Shown: positions 49,646 to 63,150 of the stretch, piece after piece | Layout: each line of letters opens with the position of its first letter | Position numbering within the stretch: position 1 is the first letter of the stretch | Assembly (NCBI GenBank): GCA_004794785.1 | Contig: SJOL01001577.1 | Coordinates: 91,258 to 155,257 of the forward strand | Length of the DNA stretch: 64,000 bases | Direction: 5' to 3' | From: Opisthorchis felineus | Lineage: Eukaryota; Platyhelminthes; Trematoda; Opisthorchiida; Opisthorchiidae | Notes under the pieces: model-generated | Databases searched by the model: none | What the model saw: only the letters and a program-made list of their open reading frames with translations | Told to the model about the DNA's origin: nothing | Program-made: the position numbers and the translations under genes

Positions 49646-50714
49646 TTTGTACACGGACAAGCCTAAAAATGACTTGGCAACAGATCTGTTATGTTATGGA
49701 AGGCATTCTCCGAGAGAATTAAGAACACTTGTGCTTCATTCCGGCACACTGGTATTAAGTGTTTGCCATGTGTCTAGACAATCATCATCACCTATTCGTT
49801 AGTTCACGGATGCCGATCGTGAGATGCTAGTGAGTCCACTTCCGGTATCCTCTCACCAGGTTATATGGAGCCCTAGTGCTGGTTCAATCAGATATCCAGT
49901 CGTGATTTTCGCCTTATACGCACCGAGATTAGACCACGACTGAAAAGTGATCTTCGGTCGAAAAATCAGCTGGGCTCCCAACCAACTACTCTGACAAAAA
50001 TTAGTATAACGGAAAGCACACGTTAGTATCAACGCGGTTGATTGGCTGGTAGTGATGGCGCCAGAAAAACAGAGGATCCTGCCTGATTTAGCAAAAGGCA
50101 GACTGTGCCAATGAGCGCGTAAGAATACATAGCATTTGTTATCAAGATATTAAAAAAAACGTGTCATCCAGTAAATTCAAACTCAGTGGCTTATTTAGTT
50201 ATGATAACTGATCCTCACCTCTTATTCCATTGGTCATTGGTCGGTATTCCAACGATAGTGAGCTTAGAGTAGGTGTTCTTTGCAATATCGTGCCTTTCAT
50301 TGGAGAACTGTGGTAAACACATCCATGTGATTCAGAGCGAAGTCTGTTTTCTCGAGGTCAAAGTTTAAATATCTCGCTAGCGATGCTGTAAAGTCTGGTG
50401 TACTTTCCTACAAGCCGTTCGGCAGACTAACCGATTCAACCAATCATATGTCCACCTGATTCGAACCAATAATGTTAACACAGCATTGGGTGTTTGATTG
50501 GGAAGATGAGCAGCCAGGCCGATCAGCTGGAACAAATTCGGTCGTGCCATCACGTGATCCGTTGTGCGACATGAGCGGAAATGGTATACTAGATTTGGGA
50601 CATTTGGCATTGACTAAAAACGTTTCACCGAACACAGACCCCCGCATATCTTCAAGTAAACAGATGTTATTTTGATTTTTTGTTTCGTGAAATCAGGTGT
50701 GTGGATAAACTATA

Positions 50715-50812
50715 GATGAACTCTTGGTTGTTGGTCTGTTCGCCGAGCTTGGCAAGCTCGGCGAACAGACTAACAACCAAGCAGCGCAACCGAGCTACCT
50801 ATATTCCAAAAC
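50715..50812. repeat. Foldback repeat (M family), near-perfect short palindrome
   Basis: A 28-bp arm (50724-50751, containing TCTGTTCGCCGAGCTTG) is followed by one G and then its complement (50753-50780) with a single mismatch. The right side continues with CAACCGAGCTACCTATATTCC, the end of the same M family. The dimer is truncated at GAGCTTG, so the centre differs from that of the 16.8-kb copy. Confidence 0.85.
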
Positions 50813-52404
50813 ATTGCCAATAGATGAACCCATTCATCACCCAAGAAACAAAGCATGAAATTAAATCATTCCCATTAATGCAAGTGTAGTGCCCAGCACC
50901 AAAGAGTCGTACCAAATCGATTTATACAGTGTATAAGTTTATAAAAAACAAATAAAAGGGAAAAAGAATGTCTTGACTTATGTTTGCTTGTTTGTTCAAC
51001 GCAGGCAGTGTGGCTGCTAACAGAGGAAATCTAATTTTAGGATGACTGTGTCTTTGTGTAGGCACAATTTCCAGTTCAGTATCAGTTTCATAAAAAATAA
51101 GCTTGCTTCCCGAACCAAAAACGTGTCGGGCACGTGCTTTACTTCATTTGGCTACTTTATGGGAATACGTGTTGGGCTGAGGGGAATGGAAGTTTCGAAG
51201 CTGAATTTTAGGAGGACCGTAAAGGAACTGCTAATTTAAGTTACCAAGTTTACAACAACCCCTTCCGTCAAAACAAAAGTTTTCTGGGTCTCCTTCTGAG
51301 GTATCGAGCAAAACGGATTAGATTGCTTAGTGACAGGATGTTCTGTCAAATTTGCAACATCATAAAAGTAACTCGTACAATTTCCAGTTGTTCAGAAATT
51401 TTGATACTGTTCAAGGGAGAATAGAACTCCTGCAAAAACCGGACAACCCGTAGGCTCTCAGTTTTTTCTAAAAAAATGTCAATCTCGTCGTAGGATGAAT
51501 AACTCCTGTTTGGTTTGGGAATTACCTCAGATTTTGTGCTTCCATCCAATTGCATGACAGTGACTTAATGGAGGCGTACGACAGCTGAACGCTCTTCTCC
51601 CTTGAAATATTGTGGATATTTGTGTAGTAAAAATTCCTGGAAACACTAGACGGTTATTCACAGTGACGGTACCATCAACCACTAATTCATAGTTCAGGAA
51701 CTGCAAGAAAAACACGGGAAACAGGACCAAACTTTATCCACCGTACTGATTGCTTGCATGAAGTTTTTTCGGCTAGATCATATAGTAGCCACTGTGGTGC
51801 ATCATCATGAGTTTAGTTGTTTTGATAATTCCTCCGAAATGCATTCGTTTATTCTGCTTTTTCTTATCGTCTAATTGTCATTTAAATACAACCGGTGCGA
51901 TAGTAATTTTTATACCGTTTCCGGTAGCGTCTGTGTAACACGACGAAAATTTGTTTGTGGAAAAGGAAGGCATTTGTGTTGAAAACAATGCCACATGAGG
52001 CTAAAATCCGTATATTTATTATTGGTCAGTTAAGAAACTACCTTAACGACTAAGTTGTGAACCAATTATGGTGTCATTTTTTGACTAACATACTTCTGCC
52101 AGTTGACTGATTGGTCTCAGACCTCGGAAAGAGTATGGTTGACTTCCTTCCCTATAAGCTCTTTTTTATAATAGGGTGTTAAACTGCCATATCGTTGGTT
52201 GATTTGTACCGACCGGTGCAACCTTGCAAGCTTGTCTTATCAGGCCAGATCTGAATGAGATCCAAATTCCGGTGGTATGGTTCACAGCGTGAATAACCAA
52301 ATCGGAAAGTCAGGGTAAATAGTGATTTGCCTTATGAAAATTTATCAACGGTAAAATGAACACTATCCACAAATTATTTTAGGTGCTGGAGTTTTAAGCA
52401 TTAG

Positions 52405-52610
52405 GAGCGAGTCCAACCCGTTTGAATTACAATGGCTCCCTTCAATTTGTTCGTTGCTTCTTCCCTTCGGATGAGTACTTCCCACCACGCGAAATTTATC
52501 ATAGGATTGTTAGGCGAAATGTTGTTCTCCTACCGGAAAATGAGCTAGAAACTTTTGGCAATCCTTACGGCAGGTGCCGCTCAATGGAAACTACACTTTT
52601 CCCGAAATTG
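52405..52610 (+). CDS. Exon-like open stretch, unrecognised
   Basis: A 206-nt stretch between acceptor TTTAAGCATTAG and a consensus donor TTG|GTAAGTG encodes 68 residues in one open frame, including CFFPSDEYFPPREIYHR and NPYGRC. There is no recognised family and no partner exon. Confidence 0.2.
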
Positions 52611-53763
52611 GTAAGTGCAAACGCCATGTGGTATGGTTGTATAGTGTTAGATTACTCAAAAGCAGGTTTAGCCGTACTGATATTACCTACAAGTTTTGCA
52701 AATAAATTATTCGTGCAAAAGTGTGATTGCACGACTCCCGCTAAATTCGGCCAATAATACGATGCACTTAGTGCGTCTTAGCCCGGTTTTTCTAGTCAAA
52801 GCTACTGATCTTTTGAAGGATGCAAACTCAGTCAATCGGTGAAGGCTGAGTTCAGTGACAGACAACCCAGGTGAATAGTCCAAGTCCCTAGATGGTTACG
52901 TCTGCAAACATACTTCTGTCCCACCAGGATAAAATAAAATAGTTTGATTCAGTGGAAGGATGTCAGGGACGCTACTCCTTCAATGAGAATCTGCTAAACA
53001 TAACCGTCGAAATGTAACAAAAAAATTTGATTATTCTGGTGCCTTTTAGATCACGTCCGTCTAGAATTGCCCACGCTACAAGCCTACTGGTACACTTGGA
53101 GTGGAGCTTTTTTGCCCTAAATTCCCCTGCAAGCCTGATGCAAGTTCAGTCCTTATATACAAGTTAACCGCAAAAAAAACCGGCTGAATTATTCTCAGGC
53201 ATAAACGAACAGCATCACTTTATTGCCGGTTATCAAGAAAACCGCATGCTAAACGTAAAGCGAAACGGAGTAAGTTGATAGTCAGTATGGTTTAAAAGAC
53301 AAGAATTCGATGATTCATGCATTTTCGGGGACCCATACTTAGGATATAGTCGGCACCGAGGTGCTGGATGATGTTTGCCTGCAGGAGTTTAATAATCCAC
53401 CAATATACAAACGTTTGCTTTTCAAGAAAGTTATGTTCTCTGCTCTATCGCAGTTCGTGTCCTTCAAGTGGTGATGAACCTGAACAAGACTAATCAGGAT
53501 ACGCATTAGGAGTGAGGCTGTGAATGACAGTTAAGGGCAGACTGATTTCAAGCATCGGGAATAAGTGCGGGTTATTGAGATTCCGAAAATATATTGAGCA
53601 CCTATACCTTTGGTAATCTTTTGGTTTTTTACTATCCGGTCTGCGATATTTATGCTTAAAGTGGAGTAAAATAAAATCGGCGGACACAATAGATGAACAG
53701 CTCACAGGTTTCTAAAAAGTAGTATCACAGTTTATTTGACTGTCACGTAAAAGTAAAGCTTTT

Positions 53764-53792
53764 GTCGATCCCGTCGATCGACGGGGATCGAT
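53764..53792. repeat. Short hairpin
   Basis: CGATCCCGTCGAT and ATCGACGGGGATCG are complementary apart from one extra G. No pyrimidine run follows, so there is no reason to call it a terminator. Confidence 0.55.
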
Positions 53793-54794
53793 ACTTCGGA
53801 ACGCAACTCATACGAATAAAAATGTTTCGAATCTTCAGATGATCGCAAAGCGACCGGATGACGAAGCAGTATTCACCGAATTCCGTGGACAATAAGCCTG
53901 CACTCTCCAAAAAACAACAAGGAACAGCGTCTTGATAGTGCGCTTGATATAGGTTGATTAATAGGGAAATAGATCGGATGTGGAAATTAAACCCTTTTGT
54001 GGCATTGTTTCGTTCCCGCTCAACTTTGTAATCAACTCAAACCTACTGGGACTAAAATGCCGCGTCTACGGGGAGCATTCCTAATTCACGGAGTTGCAGT
54101 TCCTCTTTGATCCATTCTGGGTATGCATGGTCCCCCCAACCATAGTTTAGTTAATCGGTTGGTCAAAACCCTAAATCCTGTCCGTGAGGGTCTCGAATAA
54201 CACCGGGTAAAAGATTGTTGTGAACTCACACAAGTTCTGGACCAATTGCTTAGGATTTTTTCTAGAAATGTTGCTTCCTTGCTTAATAATATTCCTTTGC
54301 AGAGTAATTGTTCTATTTTACTACTATCTACAAAATCCCTACATGTATATCCCTTAGAATATTCGGGACAACTGATTCTCCTATGTATCGAAGTATTCCG
54401 CTTTGAGATTCAAGGCTAGACAAGTAAACAAACCAACTGCATGGCAATGAGCAGGCCGCTTAGGCTTTTTCATTGGCAGCTATCTCTTAAGACATTTTTG
54501 GAAGACAGTATTCTGATCATATCTCCAAAACCCCGCCATACAAACGATATGTAGGCGACATTAAACTTTCCACAGACTGTAACCCCTTTGAGAATCTATA
54601 CAACCGTGTGAACAGCTGAAATCCAAACTTTAAGATGACTTTTTAGGCAGAAAATAAAAAACAGCTTTGCGTTTCAGATTGCTTTATCAGACGTGTTCAG
54701 TGTACCGCAAGCTCATATGGACAAGACAGTGTTTACAAATTTCACTGAGATTTCCTCCCGTGAGTGAAGCAAATTTAAGCTGAAAAAAAGAAAA

Positions 54795-54905
54795 AACACT
54801 CTATCGCTGTTTCATCCTTATTCGGAATCGTCAGCAGTGCGCATCTTAAGAGACTTCAGGGAGCTCTTTAGTTTATAAAAGAAGCCTGGTAAGCACTATG
54901 GTCGA
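54795..54905 (-). repeat. tRNA-derived SINE fragment
   Basis: CTGTTTCATCCTTATTCGG, then ATCGTCAGCAGTGCGCATCTTAAGAGACTTCAG, matches the body of the SINE at 15972-16195. The tRNA-like boxes are lost. Confidence 0.55.
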
Positions 54906-54984
54906 CCGTGCCAGACCAATTTTAATCTCTGACTACCTGCAGGATGAAGAAGGCTTTTCTTGATGGGACGCGTCATTCATAAAC

Positions 54985-55085
54985 CCACAGCCGGTTTTCC
55001 CTTCTTAGGGTTTATGAGGTACGGGTAGTCCCCGAGTCTTTGTCAACCTTATGTTCCGTTTGAACCCTAATTGCAGTCCACGCAA
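54985..55085 (+). repeat. A element fragment, decayed hammerhead
   Basis: CCACAGCCGGTTTTCCCTTCTTAGGG followed by GGTAGTCCCCGAGTCTTTGTCAACCTTATGTTCCG matches module A. On the minus strand the core is altered (CTCATAAACCC, GGGAAAACC). Confidence 0.55.
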
Positions 55086-58000
55086 CACTCTCTTCTGTAC
55101 ACTAATTTGGATGTAACGAGAGAATCAGTCGAATACAATTGAATCACTCGTTCTTTTAAAAAGGACGCTTATTTGCATTGGTTATCCAGCGAAGTGTATT
55201 AACGTACAAAACACGTCATCGTTTAAGCAGGAGCCTGACTATTCAGTAAAAAGTGGTTTTTACCACTGAAATCTAAGGGAGACCACCTAAACAAAGCTGT
55301 ACGCCACAAACCACCTGCTATAATCGGTCGTATGCACCCAACCGATCGACTACTCCCGCACTCAACACCGGGACATGTCAGTCTCAGATGCGCACCTTGT
55401 GCTGTACACAGTTCATCTATCTCACGTGTGTGTCAAATTGCATCCACGTGCGGTGGAATAAACATTGACAGAACAGATGGTAGGTTATACAAAACGTGAA
55501 AACCAGCCTCACCGGTTGCTGACACACTTTATCCACTGGATGCAGAGCTGACCTCAATTAAACGTTCCGAATTTTGCTCCACATGCCAACGCGCAACTGT
55601 TGGCTTTCAGTGAGGCCATGTCAATCAGTCAGTACCGACCCAGCTTGTGTGCACAAAAGACCTTGATAAAAGTCATCAGGTTTTCGTGGGTTTACGAACC
55701 GGACCCGGGTGGTCTATGACAGGTTTGACTCTGTTCCCTTGTATCGTTACAATTTATGATGCCAAATTGGTGCTTTTATGTACTGTGGTTGAAGAGGTAA
55801 AAGCGAAATGCCGACATCCCGCAGTCTTTATCTTCTTATTTGTTATACATTTGGATAAAACTAAACTAGGATTCGTTTGTTTCAATCTAATAGTCGCAGA
55901 ATTTTTTCAAAATCGGCCATGTTGTGCGCTGGGAATTCGGATGTTTGTCATATATGTGTGACTATTCGAAAAAAAACTATCAGACTGTCAAAAACTAGTC
56001 AAGCGACTGACAAAGCTGCTTTTTGGGCTGAACTTCAGCGCGTGAAATTTTCTGAGTTATTTCGCACAAGAGTGTCACTTCCACTTTGAATGAAGCTTTG
56101 GGTTATGTTCGAGTTGCTCCGTAGACGTTTAACTATGACGTGTATACAATCGTTTTGGGTTCTTCAAAATGTACCAATATTTGAACTTTTGGTGGTTGGA
56201 AGTAACATTTCCTTATTTTGGTCCAGAAAATGTTTCGCCACCTAGGGCCTGGAAGCCTTGTTGGCTGCTTCTGCAGGCTACCTTCCGAAAATTAAAATCT
56301 CTGGCTGGGCCGCTGCTTATAGATAAGTAGAGAGCTATCATCTGAAATTTCCATCAGTTGTTCCTTCCTACACGGTATTTCATCGTCGCCAATTAACTAA
56401 AGCTTGAATAGGCATTGGCTTTTGTCCATCTTTCTGAGGTGCTTCCCCGGCGTGACGAAGTACCGAGGAATTCCTATATGTCTCTTCATAGCGGGAATAC
56501 GGCCAATGAGAACTACACCAAGTGCGGTTTTGCAATTGTGTGGTATAATTTATCTGCATCCGGGTGGTCTTCAACAGTTTCTATGGGAATGGGGTAGAAT
56601 TGTCCGTTCTGTCTGAACTGAAATCTGTGGATACTCAGTGACGTCGGATGAATAGGATACAAGTACAGTTTCTCAACATAAGAAACCTGTATAGTGCCCG
56701 TCAGTAAGCGTCAATTGGTCATTAGAAACTGACGTTTTTCCACCATACCTAACCAACATAAGAACTAGGAAAACAGAGTTTTCACGAAGACTCAATCTTA
56801 TACAACAATGAAAAGACTGCTCGCCGTTGATACCCCCAGGAATGTTGGATTCTTGAGCATTGATTCAATCCATACTTCATTCGTATTAGCTGTATTTGGC
56901 ACTCCAACCGTGAAGTTCGAGAAACGGTTTTATGTGGATTTTCATGGCCGAATTACAGGCTCAGCCAAGTGGACTTCCGTTTATAGGGGCTGATTAATTT
57001 GCTTATTCCGCGAGCCCACTGGAATACTAATCAGTTCAAAGATTTGGGTCAAGGGGAAGTTCACTTCCATTGAAATGTCTGATCTCGGGGGGTACATGTG
57101 TCACTTGTGGAAACGGAACGTGTCCTCTCGCTGGTCCTCAAGGTGAAGAGGAATATAACAAAAAACTTCGTGCCTCTGGGACTATATGTTGAGTGCACAG
57201 GATTGAATCTAGGATGCATACCTGATGAGAGAATACTGTTGCCTTAAATACAGTAACCTATTATGAAAGAGACAAACGTGGAAAACGGAACTTTGAACTT
57301 ATTGGAACCGTACAGCATGTTGCACAGAATATTTAAACCTTTTATTGAACTGGTTTGTTTTCAAGAGGTCGTTACTGAGGCCTAGGGTCTGCCAACCTAT
57401 CGTGTGTCAGTTCTGCACACAACAGTGACCTTTCATACCAGGATTCCGTTCGGTTAAAAAAACGTCAGCCGTATGTCATAAACTGGCTACTAATACAAGT
57501 TATATGGGGCGATTGCTCAAAATATAAAAGTATTCCAAAAAACATTTCACTATATTTGGGACTCATGGTTCCAAATGAGTTTCAAGTAAGTTCCTCAGCA
57601 TCCGTGAAAAGCAATCTCCTACTTAAACGACGATTCGCATGGTTGTTCTTTCCTGGCCACCGATATACGCTGAAGTTGCTAGGGCTGGAAGCCCTATGAA
57701 GTCCTTCGTACTCAACACCATATTAGCACTCTTTATACACATAAGAAATGTGGGACGTTTATCCAGAATCCGCAGGTAACACGCAAAAGTGACTTCAATC
57801 AATTTTCTCCTACCCGGAACTCGAGTAAGCCTGTGTAGTGTGCGTTGTGCAGACTAATATCAGTGTGGTATTTACTACGATGGACTACATCAAATCCCCA
57901 GTTCCTTGCATATAAACTCAAAAATGGCAGGTACTATTTTAGAACGAGGTGATTTGTCAGCAGAAAGGTGCCGCTAGTTTGGATGACCTTGCTCGGCTGA

Positions 58001-58165
58001 TGAATACTCTGTTTGGTGCAGGCTACTACGTCATACTACTTGTGAATGAGACGACACCCGTTATTTTATACTTTCAAAGTGAATACAACCATGTAAGTTG
58101 AGTAGAACTAGTTTAGTGTTAACGTGTAGCTCATGTTTTGGATCACGACAGTTGGGATAAACAGT

Positions 58166-58273
58166 TTAGTTGTGGGTGGTTGTGGGGTTGGTAAAATGCA
58201 AGCTCGCATCACTCCAGTTCAAACAGTCGTCCATCCTGAGCACTGTACAAATCCCACAACCACCCACAACTAA
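58166..58273. repeat. 21-bp perfect inverted repeat
   Basis: Positions 58166-58186 (core GTTGTGGGTGGTTGTGGG) are the exact complement of 58253-58273, with 66 bp between the arms. It could form a hairpin. It lies just left of the SINE palindrome. Confidence 0.8.
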
Positions 58274-58509
58274 TCCAAAGTTGTCTAGCAGGTTCCAGGC
58301 GTCTGTGGCGCTACCTGACTGGGTATTCCTGACAGGCCTGCCGATCGATCGATACAACCAAGGTATCAGGTGTTGGTGGTTACGGGATTTTGTAGAATAT
58401 ATGCTCACGTGACTCGTTTGAACAATCATCCTCCTGTCCTCGCGCAATACTCCTGGTGAGTCCACACCAAAGGTGGGGAAGCACTGGATTCAGCTTTCGC
58501 TCTTATTAG

Positions 58510-58968
58510 AGCTCATCAGCAGTGCATATCCAATGGCCGTGCCGGGGTCTGAACTCCCCACATCTGACACATAGGGATGTCGTGTTACCAGCAGTGCAAT
58601 CCAGCAGTGCACGCTGGAAGCATCTGAGTTTTCCCGTCTAAACGGGCGAACATGTTTGCACTTGAGTGATGTGAGCGGGACACCTGGTGCCTCGAACGAC
58701 GATCCAGTAACATACCTTGGTTGTGTCGATCGACTGGCCCGCCAGTCAGGAATTCTCAGTATGTTCCCAGGTATGTTACTGGGTCGTCGTTCGACTAGTC
58801 GGGCTTACCACTCACACCACTCAAATGCAAACATTATCGCCTGTTCAGAGGTGAAAACTCAGATGCTTCCAGCGTGCACTGGTGGAGTAGTGGTAACACG
58901 CCTCCTTTATAGGTCGGATGTGCGGATTTCAGACCCCTGCACGGTCAAGGATATGTGCCGCTGATTAA
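58510..58968. repeat. Large palindrome of two inverted SINE copies
   Basis: The left arm (about 58510-58722) and the right arm (about 58766-58968) are inverted copies. They share GCACGCTGGAAGCATCTGAG, CGTGTTACCA, GGGGTCTGAA, CGAACGACGA and CAGTAACATACC, with scattered differences. The arms resemble the tRNA-derived SINE at 30.6-30.8 kb (A-box-like GTGGTAACACG and B-like GGATTTCAGACC on the plus strand at about 58890-58936). The spacer between them is about 45 bp. Confidence 0.8.
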
Positions 58969-59699
58969 TTCCACTAAGATCAAAACTCGAGTCCTACTTT
59001 TGGCGTGGACGCACCAGAATGATAGCGCCAGAACAGGAAGACGGCTGTTTAAACAAGAGTGAAGTGAGCGTACATTCTAGAAACAGTTTGGCCTACAGCG
59101 TGCATGGACATTAATCTGCTTTGGAATGACGGACTGAGGCATATAATTGACTCCATTACGAATGTCCCAAAAGTCGTTGTTTCACAGTTCAGATTGACTA
59201 GTGTGACCAGACTGAGTCATTTTTTATATAGGAAAAAGAAGTGAAAGGATCACGCACTGTACGTGACACGAAAATGGTGTGAATTTCGATCGAAAGTTTA
59301 GTGCACCCCAGGTGCATACCGACCAACAATTCAGCTATTTATGCACGGGGAAACCTGTGCAAGTCCATTCGATAGACCATTCCCATGAGAAAAAAATAAC
59401 CAGGACTTGACAGCTAGTTGTTTATCCGGATATAAGGGTGGAAATCAGTGATCTCCTCTCTGGCTTGCAGTGCACTATCCCTTGTTTTAAATGTCCGTCA
59501 GTAGAGCGAAATTCATCTGACCTGAAATTGTTGGGGTTTTATTAGTTGAACTTTTTGCTTATGCCACAAACGCCAACGGTGCATCGTCCAATAGAGTTAA
59601 AAACAACCTCAGATTTGTGAAAATTGCGGTTCAAGTTGAGCTGATGTTAAATTTGGTTTGTATCTCTAGGTCGGTCTGTGTCAGTAGCGGGATTTTTCC

Positions 59700-59800
59700 A
59701 CAAGCACCACTAATTCTCCCAAGAAGGGCAAAACTGGTCGTGGGCTGTCGAAGAATTTTCAGCAACCTTATGAGTAGTACATTACGAATACACCACTAAT
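59700..59800 (-). repeat. A element fragment, decayed hammerhead on the plus strand
   Basis: CTCCCAAGAAGGGCAAAACTGG, then GTCGTGGGCTGTCGAAG and TTTTCAGCAACCTTATGAGTAG, match module A in reverse. Stem II (CCC/GGG around AAGAA) is well kept here, but GAAA has become CAAAA and the CTGATGA half is lost. Confidence 0.65.
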
Positions 59801-62208
59801 TCTGTTTACAGAAGCACTTCTTCAGCTTTTGTGTGTGGAGGGATGGTTAGTAACGGTAAAGCTGAGTCAAACGCTCTTGATGATTACGGTCGTCCCTCAA
59901 ATCACTGCTAAAACCGGGAGTCAGATATCGTTCGATAAGTGTCATTGAAATGTTTCCTCTTTAGTTAGGTGTAGCAAACTTTTCAAGGTTTTCCTCCTGT
60001 TACAGTTCCTAGAGCACGTTGTTACTAACTTGTGGTCCAATCTTCTAATTTGGTATCAGCCACTGACCTACCCCTAAAAACGTGTTCCAAACTGGTCAGC
60101 TATAAAGTACTGCGCAGCTGCTTATGGCATGAGTATCGACAGCCAAGAGTGAACATTCTGCATGAACATCTTTCAGAGAATATTACTCGACGAGCCACAA
60201 AGCAGTTCAGCCTTCGTCAGAAGGTCAGTGACACAACTGCATTCAACGTGACTAGCCAATCAAAGAACACTGTTTTCACTGGAGCAAAACTGTGCTCATA
60301 CGTCCACAGGACAGCAGAATGCGATTCACATAGTTCGGTAAGACAGTCAAACTAGGATTAAACTAATCAAACCCACAGTAATCGTCATCCTCCTCCGGAC
60401 TAACATTGTTGGCGTTTGTTTTGAACACAATGGGCCTACAAATTTCCGCGGACCACAAAATGAACAAAAACGTGTCACCCAAACCATGATGTATTGGTGG
60501 TATATGATACCCACATCAAAAGTGGTACCAACTAGAATTTTTTCGAGCCACGTGATCTGGAAACCACAGAATAACATTATCTTGTAGAGGAAAGTTATCC
60601 TTACTAGGACATAGAGTTGACCACACATAAAAATAGACAAACTGACTATATCGACGAGAAATAGCTTCTTCCAAGTGGTGATCTGTTCTGAGAGAGACCC
60701 ACTTAAAACCGAATACAACTGACAAAAACGGTGTAACAAGAATCCTATGGAACTAATGGCCTGGAGAGGCTTCATTCCCAGTTTTTTTAAAAGACGGTGA
60801 CTCCGAATAAGTTCCGGTGGAATCGGATACCTAATAAAGTCAGTAGGTCTTTTTTCGATAGCTCATGCCCATACTCATACTCATACTATTCAAACTTAGG
60901 GAACTGTTATTTGGAAGAAAAACAAACCGAGCTTTTTGACCTAATTTCCCTGTAAATTGTGAGCATTTTCATTCGCCTGCTACACATCAGCCGCAGAAAT
61001 TCTAACATAAGCGAGCAGCTCGTCGTAAAAGGTTACATCAAGTTAGCAATCAGATCGCTGAACAAGGTGGCATTTTTAGAAGGGTCATACATCCCACGAT
61101 GGATTTACCAAGTAGTCGTGGCGTCCAAGTAATGCTCCGTGGCACTATGCTGGTGGCCAACCTACGCAGAATCTTTGGTGGTTACGTCTAATCATTCACA
61201 GATAATCCTCCGATTTGTCTTAGCCGATCGAATGAGCCTCCAAGTATAGCTAGATTTTGAGACGGTAGTTCCCATGTGCAAAGACGAAGCCACCAATCCT
61301 GGATAAGATAACTGGGGAAAGACTACTGGGTGCAGGCACTGGCCGATCAATTTGTTTCGTCACCCTACCACACATATGACTGCATATCAAACAACTTCAC
61401 CCAGGAGGTGGACAAAACCAACTGCTTGGTTCACTCTTGTGGAACTTGTTACCAGCAAAATTCAGGGGCAACAAAATAGCTTTTCATTATGTCACACTAG
61501 AGCCATTCATGGATTTTTGGATTCTCGTTAAAAGTGAACTCAAAACGTGGGTTTCAGGGTGATTATTTCGTACTCAGATGGCTCAATTGAAGTTCCGAGG
61601 ACTCAGCAAAAGGTCTATTTTGAGGGCAGTCGTCTCAGAACTAGGGGACTGCGACTGTACAACAAAGGATAGTTTAGCAGAAGGGATAGTTTCAAGAACG
61701 GAAACTCTGAGATAGAGAGAGACAGAAAAATCATTGGAAAATGCGAGGTTGTTTGACGTAACAATATGTTACATGGTACATCACATAAGTTATATCATGA
61801 GTCAGTAATTTTGCATCGAATAGAAAACATTGTGTCAGTTACTAGAAGAAATTGGCCGTAGAGTCAACTGATGACTGACAATGAATTACGTTCCCGATTA
61901 TTCGGCTGTTTATAGTAGTCAGTACACCTGAATTCGATTTAGATGTCTCATTTCACTTAACAATAGTTGAAACAACTCTATTCAAATAGAACGTTTGACG
62001 AATATACCGATCAGAGTACCAGAATCATTGTTCTAGATAGGTCCGAGTAGACCAGTTGCCTGGCACGTGATCTGCTGAAAAGTTCTTCACAGAACCCACA
62101 TGACCGACTGCCCGTTATTGTGGCAACAGCTGTGCTATAGCAGCCGCGCTGTTGTGTTGCTGAGTTTCTCCTGTGGCTCTGGCTGTGGCTTCTGCCAGCA
62201 GCTGTTAC

Positions 62209-62464
62209 CTGATGCTCGAAAAAAGGAGATGGACCAGAGTTTCACACTTTTCCTGTTACCCGTGTTTGGTAGTTTGACCATTCCTGCTGGAAGGTGTGGC
62301 TTGAACTTGGTCAACACGGATGGAAGGGATGTCTTTTGATATTCATAAAAGCCAAGACCGGTGTCACACCTTTCTAAATGTAACCGATTTTGGCCGTGTA
62401 CAGTGGTGTGCATGAGATGATGAGAATCTGGCAAAACCATGGCGGCGGCAGTCATCACGGTTGA
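62209..62464 (-). CDS. Exon-like open stretch, unrecognised
   Basis: A 256-nt open stretch has acceptor CTTTTTTCACCAG and donor CATCAG|GTAACA. An ATG lies three codons in, with others shortly after it. The encoded peptide includes HLERCDTGLGFYEY and FKPHLPAGMVKLP. I do not recognise it. Incoming phase is 0 and outgoing phase is 1. It could be an early exon of a gene running left. Confidence 0.22.
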
Positions 62465-63063
62465 CTGGTGAAAAAAGCTCGAATCGATGCAGTTGTGTGA
62501 CGAATATCAGTCGCTAAGATACCACACACACACAGGAATGGGTTCGGGGAAGACGTCCGTCATCCACATCATTGAAACCATAAATACTTGTCACCTGATC
62601 GACCTTGTTGGTATAACAAAGATTGAAGAGTCGCATCAGTGATCAGATAGATGACGTCACAACTCTTTTTTGTAGCTTCAGTGCTCTAAAGGAGTACCCC
62701 TGTATTATCGAGGTTGAAGTAACTTATCAAAGTGGATGCAGTAGCGGAAGGTGAAAAAAGGTTTCAGACGGGAGCCCTGTTATTATCATAGACAATGGTC
62801 AAAATTACAAACATATGGATCCACTCTAAAACAAACAAACCTAAAACCCACCAGTGCAGTGTGGTGAAGGATACCAGTCTAGCCACAGTGTAACCGAAAA
62901 GACTGCACCCGTCCCCAAGGAGGACAGTTGCAAAAACTCTTCCTCGATGAAATAATTGTTGTTTACTGAGACCATCCAGACGATGGACAGGTTTGATATT
63001 CGGATTTTTCGATTACCTAACGTCAACTTCTCACACAGTCACAAGCAGATGGTGACTTCAAGA

Positions 63064-63150
63064 AATACACTCATTTGCAAATCAATTTGGTTTTGCGAGA
63101 GACTCACCTGGAACCCAGCTGAATCTCTCGTTTGTGACTTTATCACAGGA
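63064..63150 (+). repeat. A/B element fragment (B arm)
   Basis: ACACTCATTTGCAAATCAATTTGG, then GACTCACCTGGAACCCAGCTGAATCTCTCGTTTGTGA, is a single B arm close to consensus. Confidence 0.7.

Noticed and set aside
51346..51730. Two overlapping minus-strand open frames, one after a good TTTTTCTTGCAG acceptor
   Set aside because: They are in different frames with no splice signal to link them, and neither peptide is recognisable.
60605..60775. Minus-strand open frame with hydrophobic segments (possible membrane protein) and a GTAAGG donor
   Set aside because: No convincing acceptor, no partner exon and no recognisable family; its length is within chance expectation.
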